In this document: piece by piece, positions 1 to 5,144 of the stretch | How positions within the stretch are numbered: the first letter of the stretch is position 1 | Layout: every line of letters starts with the position of its first letter | Origin: an uncultured Erythrobacter sp. | GTDB taxonomy: Bacteria; Pseudomonadota; Alphaproteobacteria; Sphingomonadales; Sphingomonadaceae | Assembly (NCBI GenBank): GCA_947258465.1 | Contig: CAMYIQ010000107.1 | Coordinates: 1 to 5,144, forward strand | DNA: 5,144 nucleotides | Reading direction: 5' to 3' | The notes under the pieces: generated by a model | Told to the model about the DNA's origin: nothing | What the model saw: the letters and a program-made list of their open reading frames with translations, nothing else | The model's database searches: none | Program-made: the position numbers and the translations under genes

Positions 1-130
1 CGGCCAAAAGGGCAAACGTCACCCCGGACGTGATCCAGGGTCGGTGCTTTTCTCCCACCGCCTCGCTAGAAGAGAGCACCACCCCGGCTCGGTGGCCGGG
101 GCGACGAAGGAGTGAGGTGAGCGCCTGCAT
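1..130 (-). CDS. Possible start of a further gene downstream of pntAB (partial, doubtful)
   Basis: A minus-strand frame opens with an ATG at 130-128 that overlaps the pntAB stop codon (TGATG) and stays open for 43 codons to the window edge. It begins MQALTSLLRRPGHR and reads GVTFALLA at the edge, which could be the start of a membrane segment. AAGGAG lies 8 bases before the ATG, a good ribosome-binding site, but it falls inside the Lys/Glu-rich tail codons of pntAB and may be there by chance. Against it, positions 21-101 are tiled by three stem-loops, one of which resembles a sphingomonad intergenic repeat, and a 43-codon open stretch is not unusual in GC-rich DNA. The visible residues do not look like the N-terminus of PntB. 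I do not recognise the product. Confidence 0.28.
   Translation of the reverse strand, partial: MQALTSLLRRPGHRAGVVLSSSEAVGEKHRPWITSGVTFALLA
16..42. repeat. Imperfect intergenic palindrome resembling a sphingomonad repeat
   Basis: Arms 21-28 (ACCCCGGA) and 34-41 (TCCAGGGT) pair at seven of eight positions around a five-base loop. The single mismatch (25/37) becomes a G-U pair in minus-strand RNA. Read on the minus strand, the segment closely matches the form GACCCCGGATCAAGTCCGGGG that I remember as a very frequent intergenic palindrome in Sphingomonadales genomes; the family assignment is from memory. It lies downstream of pntAB, where such elements often sit, and may affect mRNA 3' ends or stability. 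Confidence 0.5.
43..80. repeat. Imperfect stem-loop, middle of a three-hairpin cluster
   Basis: GGTGCT at 43-48 pairs perfectly with AGCACC at 75-80. The stem can continue through 49-54 against 69-74 with three Watson-Crick pairs, two G-T contacts and one mismatch. The G-T contacts are wobble pairs only in plus-strand RNA; in minus-strand RNA they are A-C mismatches. There is no T-run next to it on the minus strand, so it is not a textbook terminator for the pnt operon. Confidence 0.4.
82..101. repeat. Perfect 7-bp GC stem-loop just downstream of pntAB
   Basis: CCCCGGC (82-88) and GCCGGGG (95-101) form a perfect stem around a six-base loop, 28 bases past the pntAB stop codon. It could act as a weak terminator, attenuator or mRNA-stabilising hairpin for the minus-strand transcript. 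No U-tract follows on that strand, so intrinsic termination is not well supported. Confidence 0.5.
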
Positions 131-414
131 CACTTCTTCTCCTTCTTCTTGTACATCGCCAGCATGCGCTCGGTCACGGCGAAACCGCCGAAGATGTTCA
201 CGCTCGCGAGCACCACACCCGCCAGCCCGAGCCATTTCGCCGCCGGGCTACCCGCCTCTGCCGCCGCGATCAGCGCGCCTACGATAATGACGGAGGAAAT
301 CGCATTGGTCACCGCCATCAGCGGTGTGTGCAGTGCGGGCGTGACCGACCAGACCACGTAATAGCCGACGAAACACGCCAGCACGAAAATCGACAGGATC
401 GAAATGAAGTCCAT
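130..414 (-). CDS. pntAB: NAD(P) transhydrogenase alpha subunit, part 2 (PntAB, membrane subunit)
   Basis: This is the small membrane subunit of the three-polypeptide proton-translocating transhydrogenase, forming the first part of domain II. With PntB it builds the proton channel that couples inward proton flow to hydride transfer from NADH to NADP+. The 94-residue product has three hydrophobic segments at about 4-24, 37-52 and 61-81. It carries the family-typical runs HTPLMAVTNAIS (29-40) and SVNIFGGFAVTERMLAM (71-87), and ends in a Lys/Glu-rich tail that should be cytoplasmic. It starts 23 bases after the pntAA stop and has a strong ribosome-binding site. At 94 residues it is shorter than the roughly 139-residue Rhodospirillum rubrum protein (from memory) but of a usual length for the family. 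The partner pntB is not visible and is presumably beyond the left edge. Confidence 0.95.
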   Translation of the reverse strand: MDFISILSIFVLACFVGYYVVWSVTPALHTPLMAVTNAISSVIIVGALIAAAEAGSPAAKWLGLAGVVLASVNIFGGFAVTERMLAMYKKKEKK

Positions 415-420
415 GCATGG

Positions 421-429
421 CCCCTCCCC
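421..429 (-). promoter_or_regulatory. Strong ribosome-binding site of pntAB
   Basis: On the minus strand GGGGAGGGG lies six bases before the ATG at 414-412. It fixes that start over the out-of-frame ATG four bases upstream (418-416). The pntAA start has no comparable site. Confidence 0.7.
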
Positions 430-437
430 GGGCCGGT

Positions 438-1568
438 TTATTGCGCGGTGAGCCTCTCGTTCACGACCTGGCCGCCCTGCGTCAGCCGCACGGCATCGCC
501 GATTTCCTCGTCGAGCACGGGCTTGCCCGCCTCCTTGTCCCAGAAAGCGGACAGGAAATTGTAGTGGTTGCGCGCGAACAGGGCCGATGCGTCGGCCGCC
601 AGATGGCCTGCGGTATTGGTGTAGCCGACGATCTTCACGCCGTGCCGTTCCACCACCTCGTCAGGCTTGGAACCTTCGACATTACCACCTTGCGCAACCG
701 CAAGGTCGAAGATCACACTGCCCGGCTTCATGCTGGCGATCTGCGCGTCCGAAATCAACCGCGGCGCAGGTTTGCCGGGGATCAGTGCGGTGGTGATGAC
801 GATGTCCTGCTTGGCGATATGGCCCGATACCAGCTCGGCCTGCGCCTTCTGGTATTCCTCGGACATTTCGGTGGCATAGCCGCCCGAACCTTCGCCCTCT
901 ATCCCGGCGACATTCTCGACGAAGATCGGCTTGGCACCGAGCGACTGGATCTGCTCCTTGGTCGCACTCCGCACATCGGTCGCGCTGACCTGCGCACCGA
1001 GGCGCTTGGCGGTGGCGATCGCCTGAAGACCCGCAACGCCGACGCCCATCACGAAGACCTTGGCCGCCTGCACCGTGCCGGCGGCAGTCATCATCATCGG
1101 AAAGGCTCGGCCATATTCGTTGGCCGCAGTCAGCACCGCCTTGTAGCCCGCCAGGTTCGACTGGCTGGAGAGCACATCCATGCTCTGCGCGCGGGTAATG
1201 CGCGGCATGAACTCCATCGACAGCGCCTCGAAACCGCCCTTGGCGTAAGCCTCGACCAGTTCGCCATTGCGGAACGGATCGAAAGTCGCCGCGACCCAGG
1301 CACCGGGCTTCGCCCCTGCCAGCGCCTTCACATCGGGGGCCTGCACGCCGAGCACGATATCCGCACCCTCGACCGCTTTCGGACCGGGAAGGACTTCCGC
1401 CCCGGCTTGCGCGTAAGCCTCGTCGGTGATCGCGGCGCCTAGACCCGCGCCCTCTTCGACAGCGACTATGGCCCCGAGCGCAGCGAATTTCTTCGCCGTT
1501 TCGGGCGTCAGCGCAACCCGGCTCTCGCCCGGCGCGCGCTCCTTGAGCACCGCGATGCGTAGCGCCAT
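438..1568 (-). CDS. pntAA: NAD(P) transhydrogenase alpha subunit, part 1 (PntAA, NAD(H)-binding domain I)
   Basis: This is the soluble cytoplasmic domain I subunit of proton-translocating transhydrogenase. It binds NADH and passes a hydride to NADP+ held by PntB, supplying NADPH at the cost of the proton gradient. The 376-residue product covers the full domain: an alanine-dehydrogenase/PNT N-terminal fold (about 4-137), then the NAD-binding Rossmann part with GVGVAGLQAI (175-184) and the strand-end acid D198 in TDVR. The signature MPRITRAQSMDVLSSQSN spans 121-138. R123, Q128, D131 and S134 correspond by spacing to the R. rubrum domain I residues R127, Q132, D135 and S138 that face the NADP(H) site. 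The length is close to the R. rubrum PntAA. The ATG at 1568 gives the usual N-terminus, MALRIAVLKE; an in-frame TTG at 1583 would overlap the upstream gene and is less likely. The start lies four bases after the upstream stop with no clear ribosome-binding site, which suggests translational coupling. Confidence 0.96.
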   Translation of the reverse strand: MALRIAVLKERAPGESRVALTPETAKKFAALGAIVAVEEGAGLGAAITDEAYAQAGAEVLPGPKAVEGADIVLGVQAPDVKALAGAKPGAWVAATFDPFRNGELVEAYAKGGFEALSMEFMPRITRAQSMDVLSSQSNLAGYKAVLTAANEYGRAFPMMMTAAGTVQAAKVFVMGVGVAGLQAIATAKRLGAQVSATDVRSATKEQIQSLGAKPIFVENVAGIEGEGSGGYATEMSEEYQKAQAELVSGHIAKQDIVITTALIPGKPAPRLISDAQIASMKPGSVIFDLAVAQGGNVEGSKPDEVVERHGVKIVGYTNTAGHLAADASALFARNHYNFLSAFWDKEAGKPVLDEEIGDAVRLTQGGQVVNERLTAQ

Positions 1569-1572
1569 GCGC

Positions 1573-1698
1573 TTATTCGGCAATCAGAATGACGATGAGC
1601 AGGGTGATGATGGCAACAAGCGGCACCGACCATTTGAGCAAGCCGATGAACGACTCGTAGGTTTTGTTATGCGCCTTGTGGTCGTTGGCGGAATCCAT
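1573..1698 (-). CDS. aa3-type cytochrome c oxidase subunit IV (41 residues)
   Basis: This is a small single-span subunit of the alphaproteobacterial aa3-type cytochrome c oxidase (the COX4_pro_2 type) in the inner membrane; its exact role in the oxidase is not settled. The peptide starts MDSANDHKAHNKTYESFIG, a polar cytoplasmic arm with the family-typical pattern of an early H followed by TYESFI. It then has LLKWSVP and a single hydrophobic helix at about 25-40, ending in IAE. GGGGA at 1712-1708 precedes the ATG by nine bases. It is the first gene of the minus-strand unit, and its stop codon is four bases from the pntAA start. The other oxidase genes (ctaC, ctaD, ctaE) are not in the window, so this subunit is encoded apart from them or at least from any visible part of their operon. 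Confidence 0.88.
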   Translation of the reverse strand: MDSANDHKAHNKTYESFIGLLKWSVPLVAIITLLIVILIAE

Positions 1699-1734
1699 GA
1701 CGATATGTCCCCGTTTGGAATTGATTTCCCGGTC

Positions 1735-1763
1735 GGTCTATCGCGGAGGTGTCCCGCGCTCAA
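1735..1763 (-). promoter_or_regulatory. Candidate sigma-70-type promoter for the oxidase IV/pntAA/pntAB unit
   Basis: On the minus strand TTGAGC (1763-1758) and TAGACC (1740-1735) are separated by 17 bases. This would place the transcript start near 1728 and leave a leader of about 30 bases before the ATG at 1698. The -35 box is good for an alphaproteobacterium, but the -10 box is weak against the TATAAT consensus. It is a pattern match only. Confidence 0.35.
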
Positions 1764-1841
1764 GCCCCGCCGTCGCGGCCGTGCCCGCGAAACAGGCTTA
1801 ATCGGCTCTTTACCCGTTTCGGATAGACGGTGGGGACAAGA

Positions 1842-1855
1842 ACATGATTTCATGT
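1842..1855. promoter_or_regulatory. Perfect palindrome, candidate operator upstream of the response regulator
   Basis: ACATGATTTCATGT is a perfect 6+2+6 inverted repeat. It is AT-rich inside GC-rich flanks and sits 31 bases before the response regulator ATG, in the region shared with the divergent oxidase/pnt unit. It has the size and symmetry expected of a dimeric HTH site, so autoregulation by the adjacent regulator is possible. Six matched pairs can occur by chance in a region this long, hence the modest confidence. Confidence 0.35.
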
Positions 1856-1886
1856 CCGAGCGTTGCGAGGGAGCACGGCAAAACAC

Positions 1887-3305
1887 ATGGCGACCCAGGA
1901 AACCCGCCTGTTGATGCTGATCGACGACGAACCGGCACAAAGTCGGCTGGTGTCGGCGCTTGCCGCGCGCGAAGGCTGGCGAACCCTGACCGTGGAAACC
2001 AGCGAAGCGGCGCTCGAAACGCTGGCATCGCCCGAGGGCAGCGACGTGCAGGCGATCTTGCTCGACCAGTGGGTTCCGGGCGACGCGGCCTGCGACCTCA
2101 TCCGCGAATTGCGGGCGGCACGGCCCGATCTTCCGCTGCTCATGCTGACGGCGAGCACATCGCCCCTGCTCGCGGTGGAAGCCATGCGCGCGGGCGCGAC
2201 CGACTACCTCATCAAACCGGTCGGGTCGGACCGGTTGCTGCAGGCGCTCGCCAGTGCGACCCGCGCCGAGCGGCCCCGCGCCGAGCTTCAGCCCATGGCC
2301 GAAAAGCTGCCCCATCCCCTCGATTTCGACGCCATGGTCGGAACGGCGGCACCTTTCCGCACCGCGCTGGCCAAAGCCGCCACGGCGGCGCGCGGTCATG
2401 CCCACGTCCTGGTCGAGGGCGAAAGCGGCACGGGCAAGGACATGCTGACCCGGGCCATGCATGCCGCCAGCACCAGAGCCAAGGCTCCGATGCGGGTGGT
2501 GCATTGCGGGGGCATGCCGCCCGCCTCGCTCGAATCGCTACTGTTCGGGCATGAGAAAGGCGCCTTCGCGGGCGCTTTCGACCGCCAGACGGGACTGATC
2601 GAGTATTGCGATGGCGGGACCCTCATCCTCGACGATGTCGACCGCCTGCCCGCCACCCATCAGGCGCGTCTTGCGGAAACCCTTGCCAGCGGGATTGTGC
2701 GCCCGACCGGCGCGGCGCACGGTTTCAAGATCGACCTGCGCGTGATCGCCACCAGCGATTTCGCGTTCGACGAGCTGGTCGCCGCCGGCGAGTTCTCGCA
2801 GGAACTTTACGACCAGCTTGCGGCAACCCGTATCCACCTGCCCGCCCTGCGCGAGCGGCTCGGCGACATCCCCGCCCTGACCCGCTACTTCCTTGCCAAG
2901 ATCGGTGAACAGCCGGGACTCAAACACCATTCGATCGCCGACAGCGCGCTCTCGCTTCTCGAAGCCTATGACTGGCCCGGCAATGTCCGCCAATTGCAAG
3001 CCGTGCTGTTCCGCGCCTGTGTTTTCGAACAGCGCGAGGCGCTGACCGCACACAGCTTCCCGCAGCTTGCCGAAATGCTCGGCGATCTGGCCGATCGGGG
3101 CGATAGCCGCGCGCGCGGCCTCGGCGTGCTTTTGTATACAGAGGACGGCAATGTCCGTCCGCTCGAGGAGATCGAGGCCGATATCATCCGCCTCGCGATC
3201 GGCCATTATCGCGGGCGTATGACCGAAGTGGCCCGCCGTCTCGGCATCGGGCGATCTACTCTCTACCGCAAGCTTAGCGAACTCGGCATCGACAATGCGG
3301 CGTGA
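1887..3305 (+). CDS. NtrC-family response regulator (receiver, AAA+, Fis-type HTH) with atypical AAA+ motifs
   Basis: This is a cytoplasmic DNA-binding response regulator of 472 residues, the usual NtrC length. The receiver (about 8-125) has the acid pocket D13/D14, phospho-acceptor D60, T88 and K110, so phosphorylation should work. The AAA+ domain (about 150-378) has Walker A GESGTGKD (178-185), a Walker B-like LILDDVD (246-252) and WPGNVRQL with sensor II R368 (363-370). The C-terminal Fis-type helix-turn-helix is at about 427-467. Three features differ from sigma-54 activators: the L1 loop is GAFAGA (225-230) rather than GAFTGA, Walker B has DD (D249/D250) rather than DE, and the two usual arginine-finger positions are S304 and Q310. 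The ATG at 1887 is preferred because it precedes the first receiver strand and follows GAGGGAG at 1867-1873, though the 13-base spacing is long; an in-frame TTG at 1863 would add eight residues. No kinase gene is adjacent. Targets are unknown, and whether it uses sigma-54 at all is open. Confidence 0.9.
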   Translation: MATQETRLLMLIDDEPAQSRLVSALAAREGWRTLTVETSEAALETLASPEGSDVQAILLDQWVPGDAACDLIRELRAARPDLPLLMLTASTSPLLAVEAMRAGATDYLIKPVGSDRLLQALASATRAERPRAELQPMAEKLPHPLDFDAMVGTAAPFRTALAKAATAARGHAHVLVEGESGTGKDMLTRAMHAASTRAKAPMRVVHCGGMPPASLESLLFGHEKGAFAGAFDRQTGLIEYCDGGTLILDDVDRLPATHQARLAETLASGIVRPTGAAHGFKIDLRVIATSDFAFDELVAAGEFSQELYDQLAATRIHLPALRERLGDIPALTRYFLAKIGEQPGLKHHSIADSALSLLEAYDWPGNVRQLQAVLFRACVFEQREALTAHSFPQLAEMLGDLADRGDSRARGLGVLLYTEDGNVRPLEEIEADIIRLAIGHYRGRMTEVARRLGIGRSTLYRKLSELGIDNAA

Positions 3306-3433
3306 GCCGGCCATAGAGTGGGCACACGCAAGGGAGCGCTTCAGGTGAACAAGAGCCACCGCTAAGCCGGATACATGCTCGATCGGGCCGGACAACGCCC
3401 GGAATCCAACCTGAATTTCTCGAGGTCCCTACA

Positions 3434-4225
3434 ATGCAAAAACTGAACGACATGCTCTGCGTGGTAACCGGCGGTGCGCGCGGCATCGGCAAGGCCGTGT
3501 GCGAAGCTTTCCTGGCCGAAGGTGCGCGCGTCGTCCTCACCGATATCGACACAGAAGCGGGCAGGCACGCCGCCAGGGAACTGGGCTGCGAATGGCACCC
3601 GCTCGACGTTGCCAGCGAGGCCGAGTGGGACATGCTGGCCGAGGCTTTCCCGGCGATCGACGTGCTGGTCAACAATGCCGGGATCACCGGCTTCGAGAAC
3701 GGGCCTGCCGCACACGATCCGGAGAATGCCAGCTTGGCCGAATGGCACAGGGTGCACGCAGTCAACACCGATGGCTGCTTCCTCGGCTGCCGCTATGCCC
3801 TGCGCGCGATGAAGGCCAAGGCGAGTTCCGGGGGCACCGGCTCGATCATCAATATGTCCTCGCGCTCGGGCCTTGTCGGCATTCCCGGCGCGGCGGCCTA
3901 TGCGGCGAGCAAGGCGGCGATACGCAACCATACCAAATCGGTCGCGCTCTACGCTGCGCAGCAGGGCTGGCAAATCCGCTGCAATTCGATCCACCCCGCA
4001 GCCATCCTCACTCCGATCTGGGAGCCGATGCTGGGCGACGGGCCGGATCGTGAAGCTCGGATGGCCGCGCTGGTCTCCGACACACCCCTGAAGCGCTTCG
4101 GCACGGTCGAAGAGGTGGCCGCGCTATGCCTGTTCCTCGCCAGCGACGACAGCGCCTATATGACCGGTTCCGAACTCACGCTCGACGGCGGTTTGCTGGC
4201 GGGCAGCGCTGCGTCTCCGGGATAG
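3434..4225 (+). CDS. Short-chain dehydrogenase/reductase (SDR), NAD(H)-type, substrate unknown
   Basis: This is a classical cytoplasmic SDR oxidoreductase of 263 residues, the normal length. The Rossmann cofactor motif TGGARGIG is at 12-19. D37 at the end of the second strand favours NAD(H) over NADP(H). NNAG is at 80-83, and the active-site residues are N111, S143, Y156 and K160 (YAASK). After strand six it reads HPAAILTP (187-194) where many SDRs have PG. The C-terminal LDGG (250-253) is present. A stretch around 86-104 (GFENGPAAHDPENAS and following) is a few residues longer than in typical fatty-acid-type SDRs. From memory this belongs to a proteobacterial group often labelled cyclopentanol- or hydroxysteroid-dehydrogenase-like, so the substrate should not be inferred. 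GAGGT at 3422-3426 lies seven bases before the ATG. The 128-base gap after the regulator shows no convincing promoter or terminator. The gene converges on the FUSC gene with 12 bases between the stop codons. Confidence 0.93.
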   Translation: MQKLNDMLCVVTGGARGIGKAVCEAFLAEGARVVLTDIDTEAGRHAARELGCEWHPLDVASEAEWDMLAEAFPAIDVLVNNAGITGFENGPAAHDPENASLAEWHRVHAVNTDGCFLGCRYALRAMKAKASSGGTGSIINMSSRSGLVGIPGAAAYAASKAAIRNHTKSVALYAAQQGWQIRCNSIHPAAILTPIWEPMLGDGPDREARMAALVSDTPLKRFGTVEEVAALCLFLASDDSAYMTGSELTLDGGLLAGSAASPG

Positions 4226-4237
4226 TCTGCCAGACCG

Positions 4238-5144
4238 TCAGGCCCCTTTACCCGAGCGCTGGTCGGCCAGGCGGCGGACCGCCTCGGCCAGCTCACCCAT
4301 CGTGAAGACCAGCGCTCCGTGCGCTGCGCGAGCGAGCTCGTCGCCGGTGTCGGACGGCGGGTTGTAGGCGCGCGCCTGTTCGACAGCAGCGTTCATGCTG
4401 TCGAGCGCATCCTGCGGGGTACTATCCCCCTTCGCCCTCGCCCGAAGGACATTCCCGGCGGCATTGCTCAGCTTCTCGACGCAGTCGCGCATACCTCCGT
4501 CATCGGCGGGATCGCCCTCTTCGCCAATCCGCTCGAGGAACCGCGCCGCGCTCCAGATCGATTCGGTCGTTTCGACGTCGGCCTTTATCGCATCGGTCTC
4601 CGCCATCTTGACGTTGTCGAGTGCGGCACGCGTATCGCGCATGTAGTCCCGATATCGGGCAGCGACGTCATCTCCCGACGTCTCCTTGCCCATCGTGCGA
4701 CCGACGGCTGCCTCCAGATAGCCTGCCAGCGCGTCCCACGCTGCGCAAAGCGACCGCTGAGCGCGATCTTCCGACTTGTCCGGCCAGATGACCAATGTCA
4801 CCAGCGCGCCAACTACGACTCCCGCTCCAATCGCGATGCTGCGATCAAGCGCGGTCTGCCACATATTGCTCTCCGAGCCCAATGCTAGCGCGACCGCAGC
4901 CACCACCCCGTAGCGCCAGTGCTCGCGAAAACCCGCGATAGCGTTCATAACGAGCATAGAGAGCGCCAGCGCAGCAGCCGTGCCGTATCCATTGGGCAGA
5001 AGCAGCAGGCAGACAAAACCGATCACCGCCCCGAGGATCGTCGCCATGAATCGGTCTTGCGCCTCGTTGATCGCGGCCCCCGCACTTGGCTGGACCACCA
5101 TCACCGCGCTTAGGACACCGACGAAGCGCTCCGGCATGCCGACG
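4238..5144 (-). CDS. FUSC-family inner-membrane protein (5' end beyond the window)
   Basis: This is a fusaric-acid-resistance-like (FUSC) membrane protein, related to aromatic-acid efflux components and to the YccS/AaeB type. About 300 C-terminal residues are visible. From the first in-window Met (5137), hydrophobic segments run at about 5-22, 30-48, 53-70, 74-88 and 98-117, followed by a soluble, mostly helical cytoplasmic part of about 180 residues. The LSAVMVVQPSAGAA run (9-22) matches the FUSC pattern in which a tryptophan/proline-containing first helix leads into VQPS. IAIGAGVVVGALVTLVIWP (100-118) matches the last membrane helix ending in WP. The frame is open upstream of that Met (V-G-M), and the Met falls inside the conserved membrane region, so the true start lies past the right edge. 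This is a half-size FUSC with one membrane block. The transported substrate is unknown. Confidence 0.82.
   Translation of the reverse strand, partial: VGMPERFVGVLSAVMVVQPSAGAAINEAQDRFMATILGAVIGFVCLLLLPNGYGTAAALALSMLVMNAIAGFREHWRYGVVAAVALALGSESNMWQTALDRSIAIGAGVVVGALVTLVIWPDKSEDRAQRSLCAAWDALAGYLEAAVGRTMGKETSGDDVAARYRDYMRDTRAALDNVKMAETDAIKADVETTESIWSAARFLERIGEEGDPADDGGMRDCVEKLSNAAGNVLRARAKGDSTPQDALDSMNAAVEQARAYNPPSDTGDELARAAHGALVFTMGELAEAVRRLADQRSGKGA

Noticed and set aside
417..1442. Long plus-strand open frame (341 codons) antisense to pntAA
   Set aside because: It lies entirely opposite a clearly conserved gene. Its product is rich in Arg, His and Gly with no recognisable fold, which is typical of antisense frames in GC-rich codons.
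1742..1790. Two 5-6 bp GC stems (1742-1758 and 1773-1790) in the divergent intergenic region
   Set aside because: Short CGCGG/CCGCG pairs are expected often at this GC content and show no further structure.
1584..2504. Minus-strand open frame of 306 codons spanning the intergenic region and the response regulator
   Set aside because: It overlaps the real oxidase IV gene in another frame and the regulator on the opposite strand. Its composition is that of an antisense shadow.
3344..3364. Tiny GTG-started frame (GTGAACAAGAGCCACCGCTAA) in the regulator-SDR gap
   Set aside because: It has six codons, no ribosome-binding site at useful spacing, and no sign of a leader peptide controlling a downstream attenuator.
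2538..3395. Minus-strand open frame of 285 codons opposite the AAA+ and HTH domains
   Set aside because: It mirrors the high-GC codon bias of the conserved regulator, with no domain of its own.
3384..3401. Stem CGGGC/GCCCG with an eight-base loop between the regulator and the SDR gene, considered as a terminator
   Set aside because: There are only five pairs and no T-run follows, so it is not distinguishable from chance in GC-rich DNA.
3362..3994. Minus-strand open frame of 210 codons opposite the SDR
   Set aside because: It is antisense to a gene with all SDR motifs intact, and the product has no recognisable family.
1..5144. Search for CRISPR arrays, tRNA or rRNA genes, insertion sequences, toxin-antitoxin or defence genes
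   Set aside because: No repeated spaced units, RNA gene signatures, transposase motifs or defence domains were seen. The window looks like core chromosome.

Overview
The window looks like a chromosomal segment of a GC-rich alphaproteobacterium. The Sphingomonadales, Erythrobacteraceae-like, are the best guess. This rests on the split-type transhydrogenase alpha subunit, the alphaproteobacterial aa3-oxidase subunit IV peptide, the strong third-position GC, and an intergenic palindrome resembling one I remember as common in sphingomonads. The taxonomic call is inference from family knowledge, not from a search.

Layout. Positions 1-1698 (minus strand) hold a bioenergetic operon read right to left: a 41-residue aa3-type cytochrome c oxidase subunit IV, then PntAA (NAD(H)-binding domain of the proton-translocating transhydrogenase), then PntAB (its small membrane subunit). 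PntB is expected further downstream, beyond the left edge. The last 129 bases of the window on this side hold three back-to-back stem-loops and a weak partial reading frame. Positions 1699-1886 are a divergent intergenic region with a candidate minus-strand promoter and a perfect 14-bp palindrome. Positions 1887-3305 (plus) encode an NtrC-type response regulator (receiver, AAA+, Fis-type HTH). Positions 3434-4225 (plus) encode a classical short-chain dehydrogenase/reductase. Positions 4238-5144 (minus) hold the 3' part of a FUSC-family membrane protein, convergent with the SDR and cut by the right edge.

How the genes relate. The oxidase peptide and the transhydrogenase subunits are tightly packed and probably co-transcribed; they link respiratory proton pumping to proton-driven NADPH formation. 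The response regulator is an orphan here, with no histidine kinase beside it. Nothing in the sequence ties it to the operon except the shared upstream region. The SDR and FUSC genes look like ordinary unrelated neighbours.

The most interesting signal is in the response regulator. Its receiver and HTH are intact, but its AAA+ domain carries coordinated departures from the sigma-54 activator consensus: GAFAGA instead of GAFTGA, DD instead of DE in Walker B, and no arginine at either usual arginine-finger position. It may therefore not act as a conventional sigma-54 activator. The second signal is the stem-loop cluster downstream of pntAB. I see no defence system, mobile element, CRISPR array, tRNA or rRNA.
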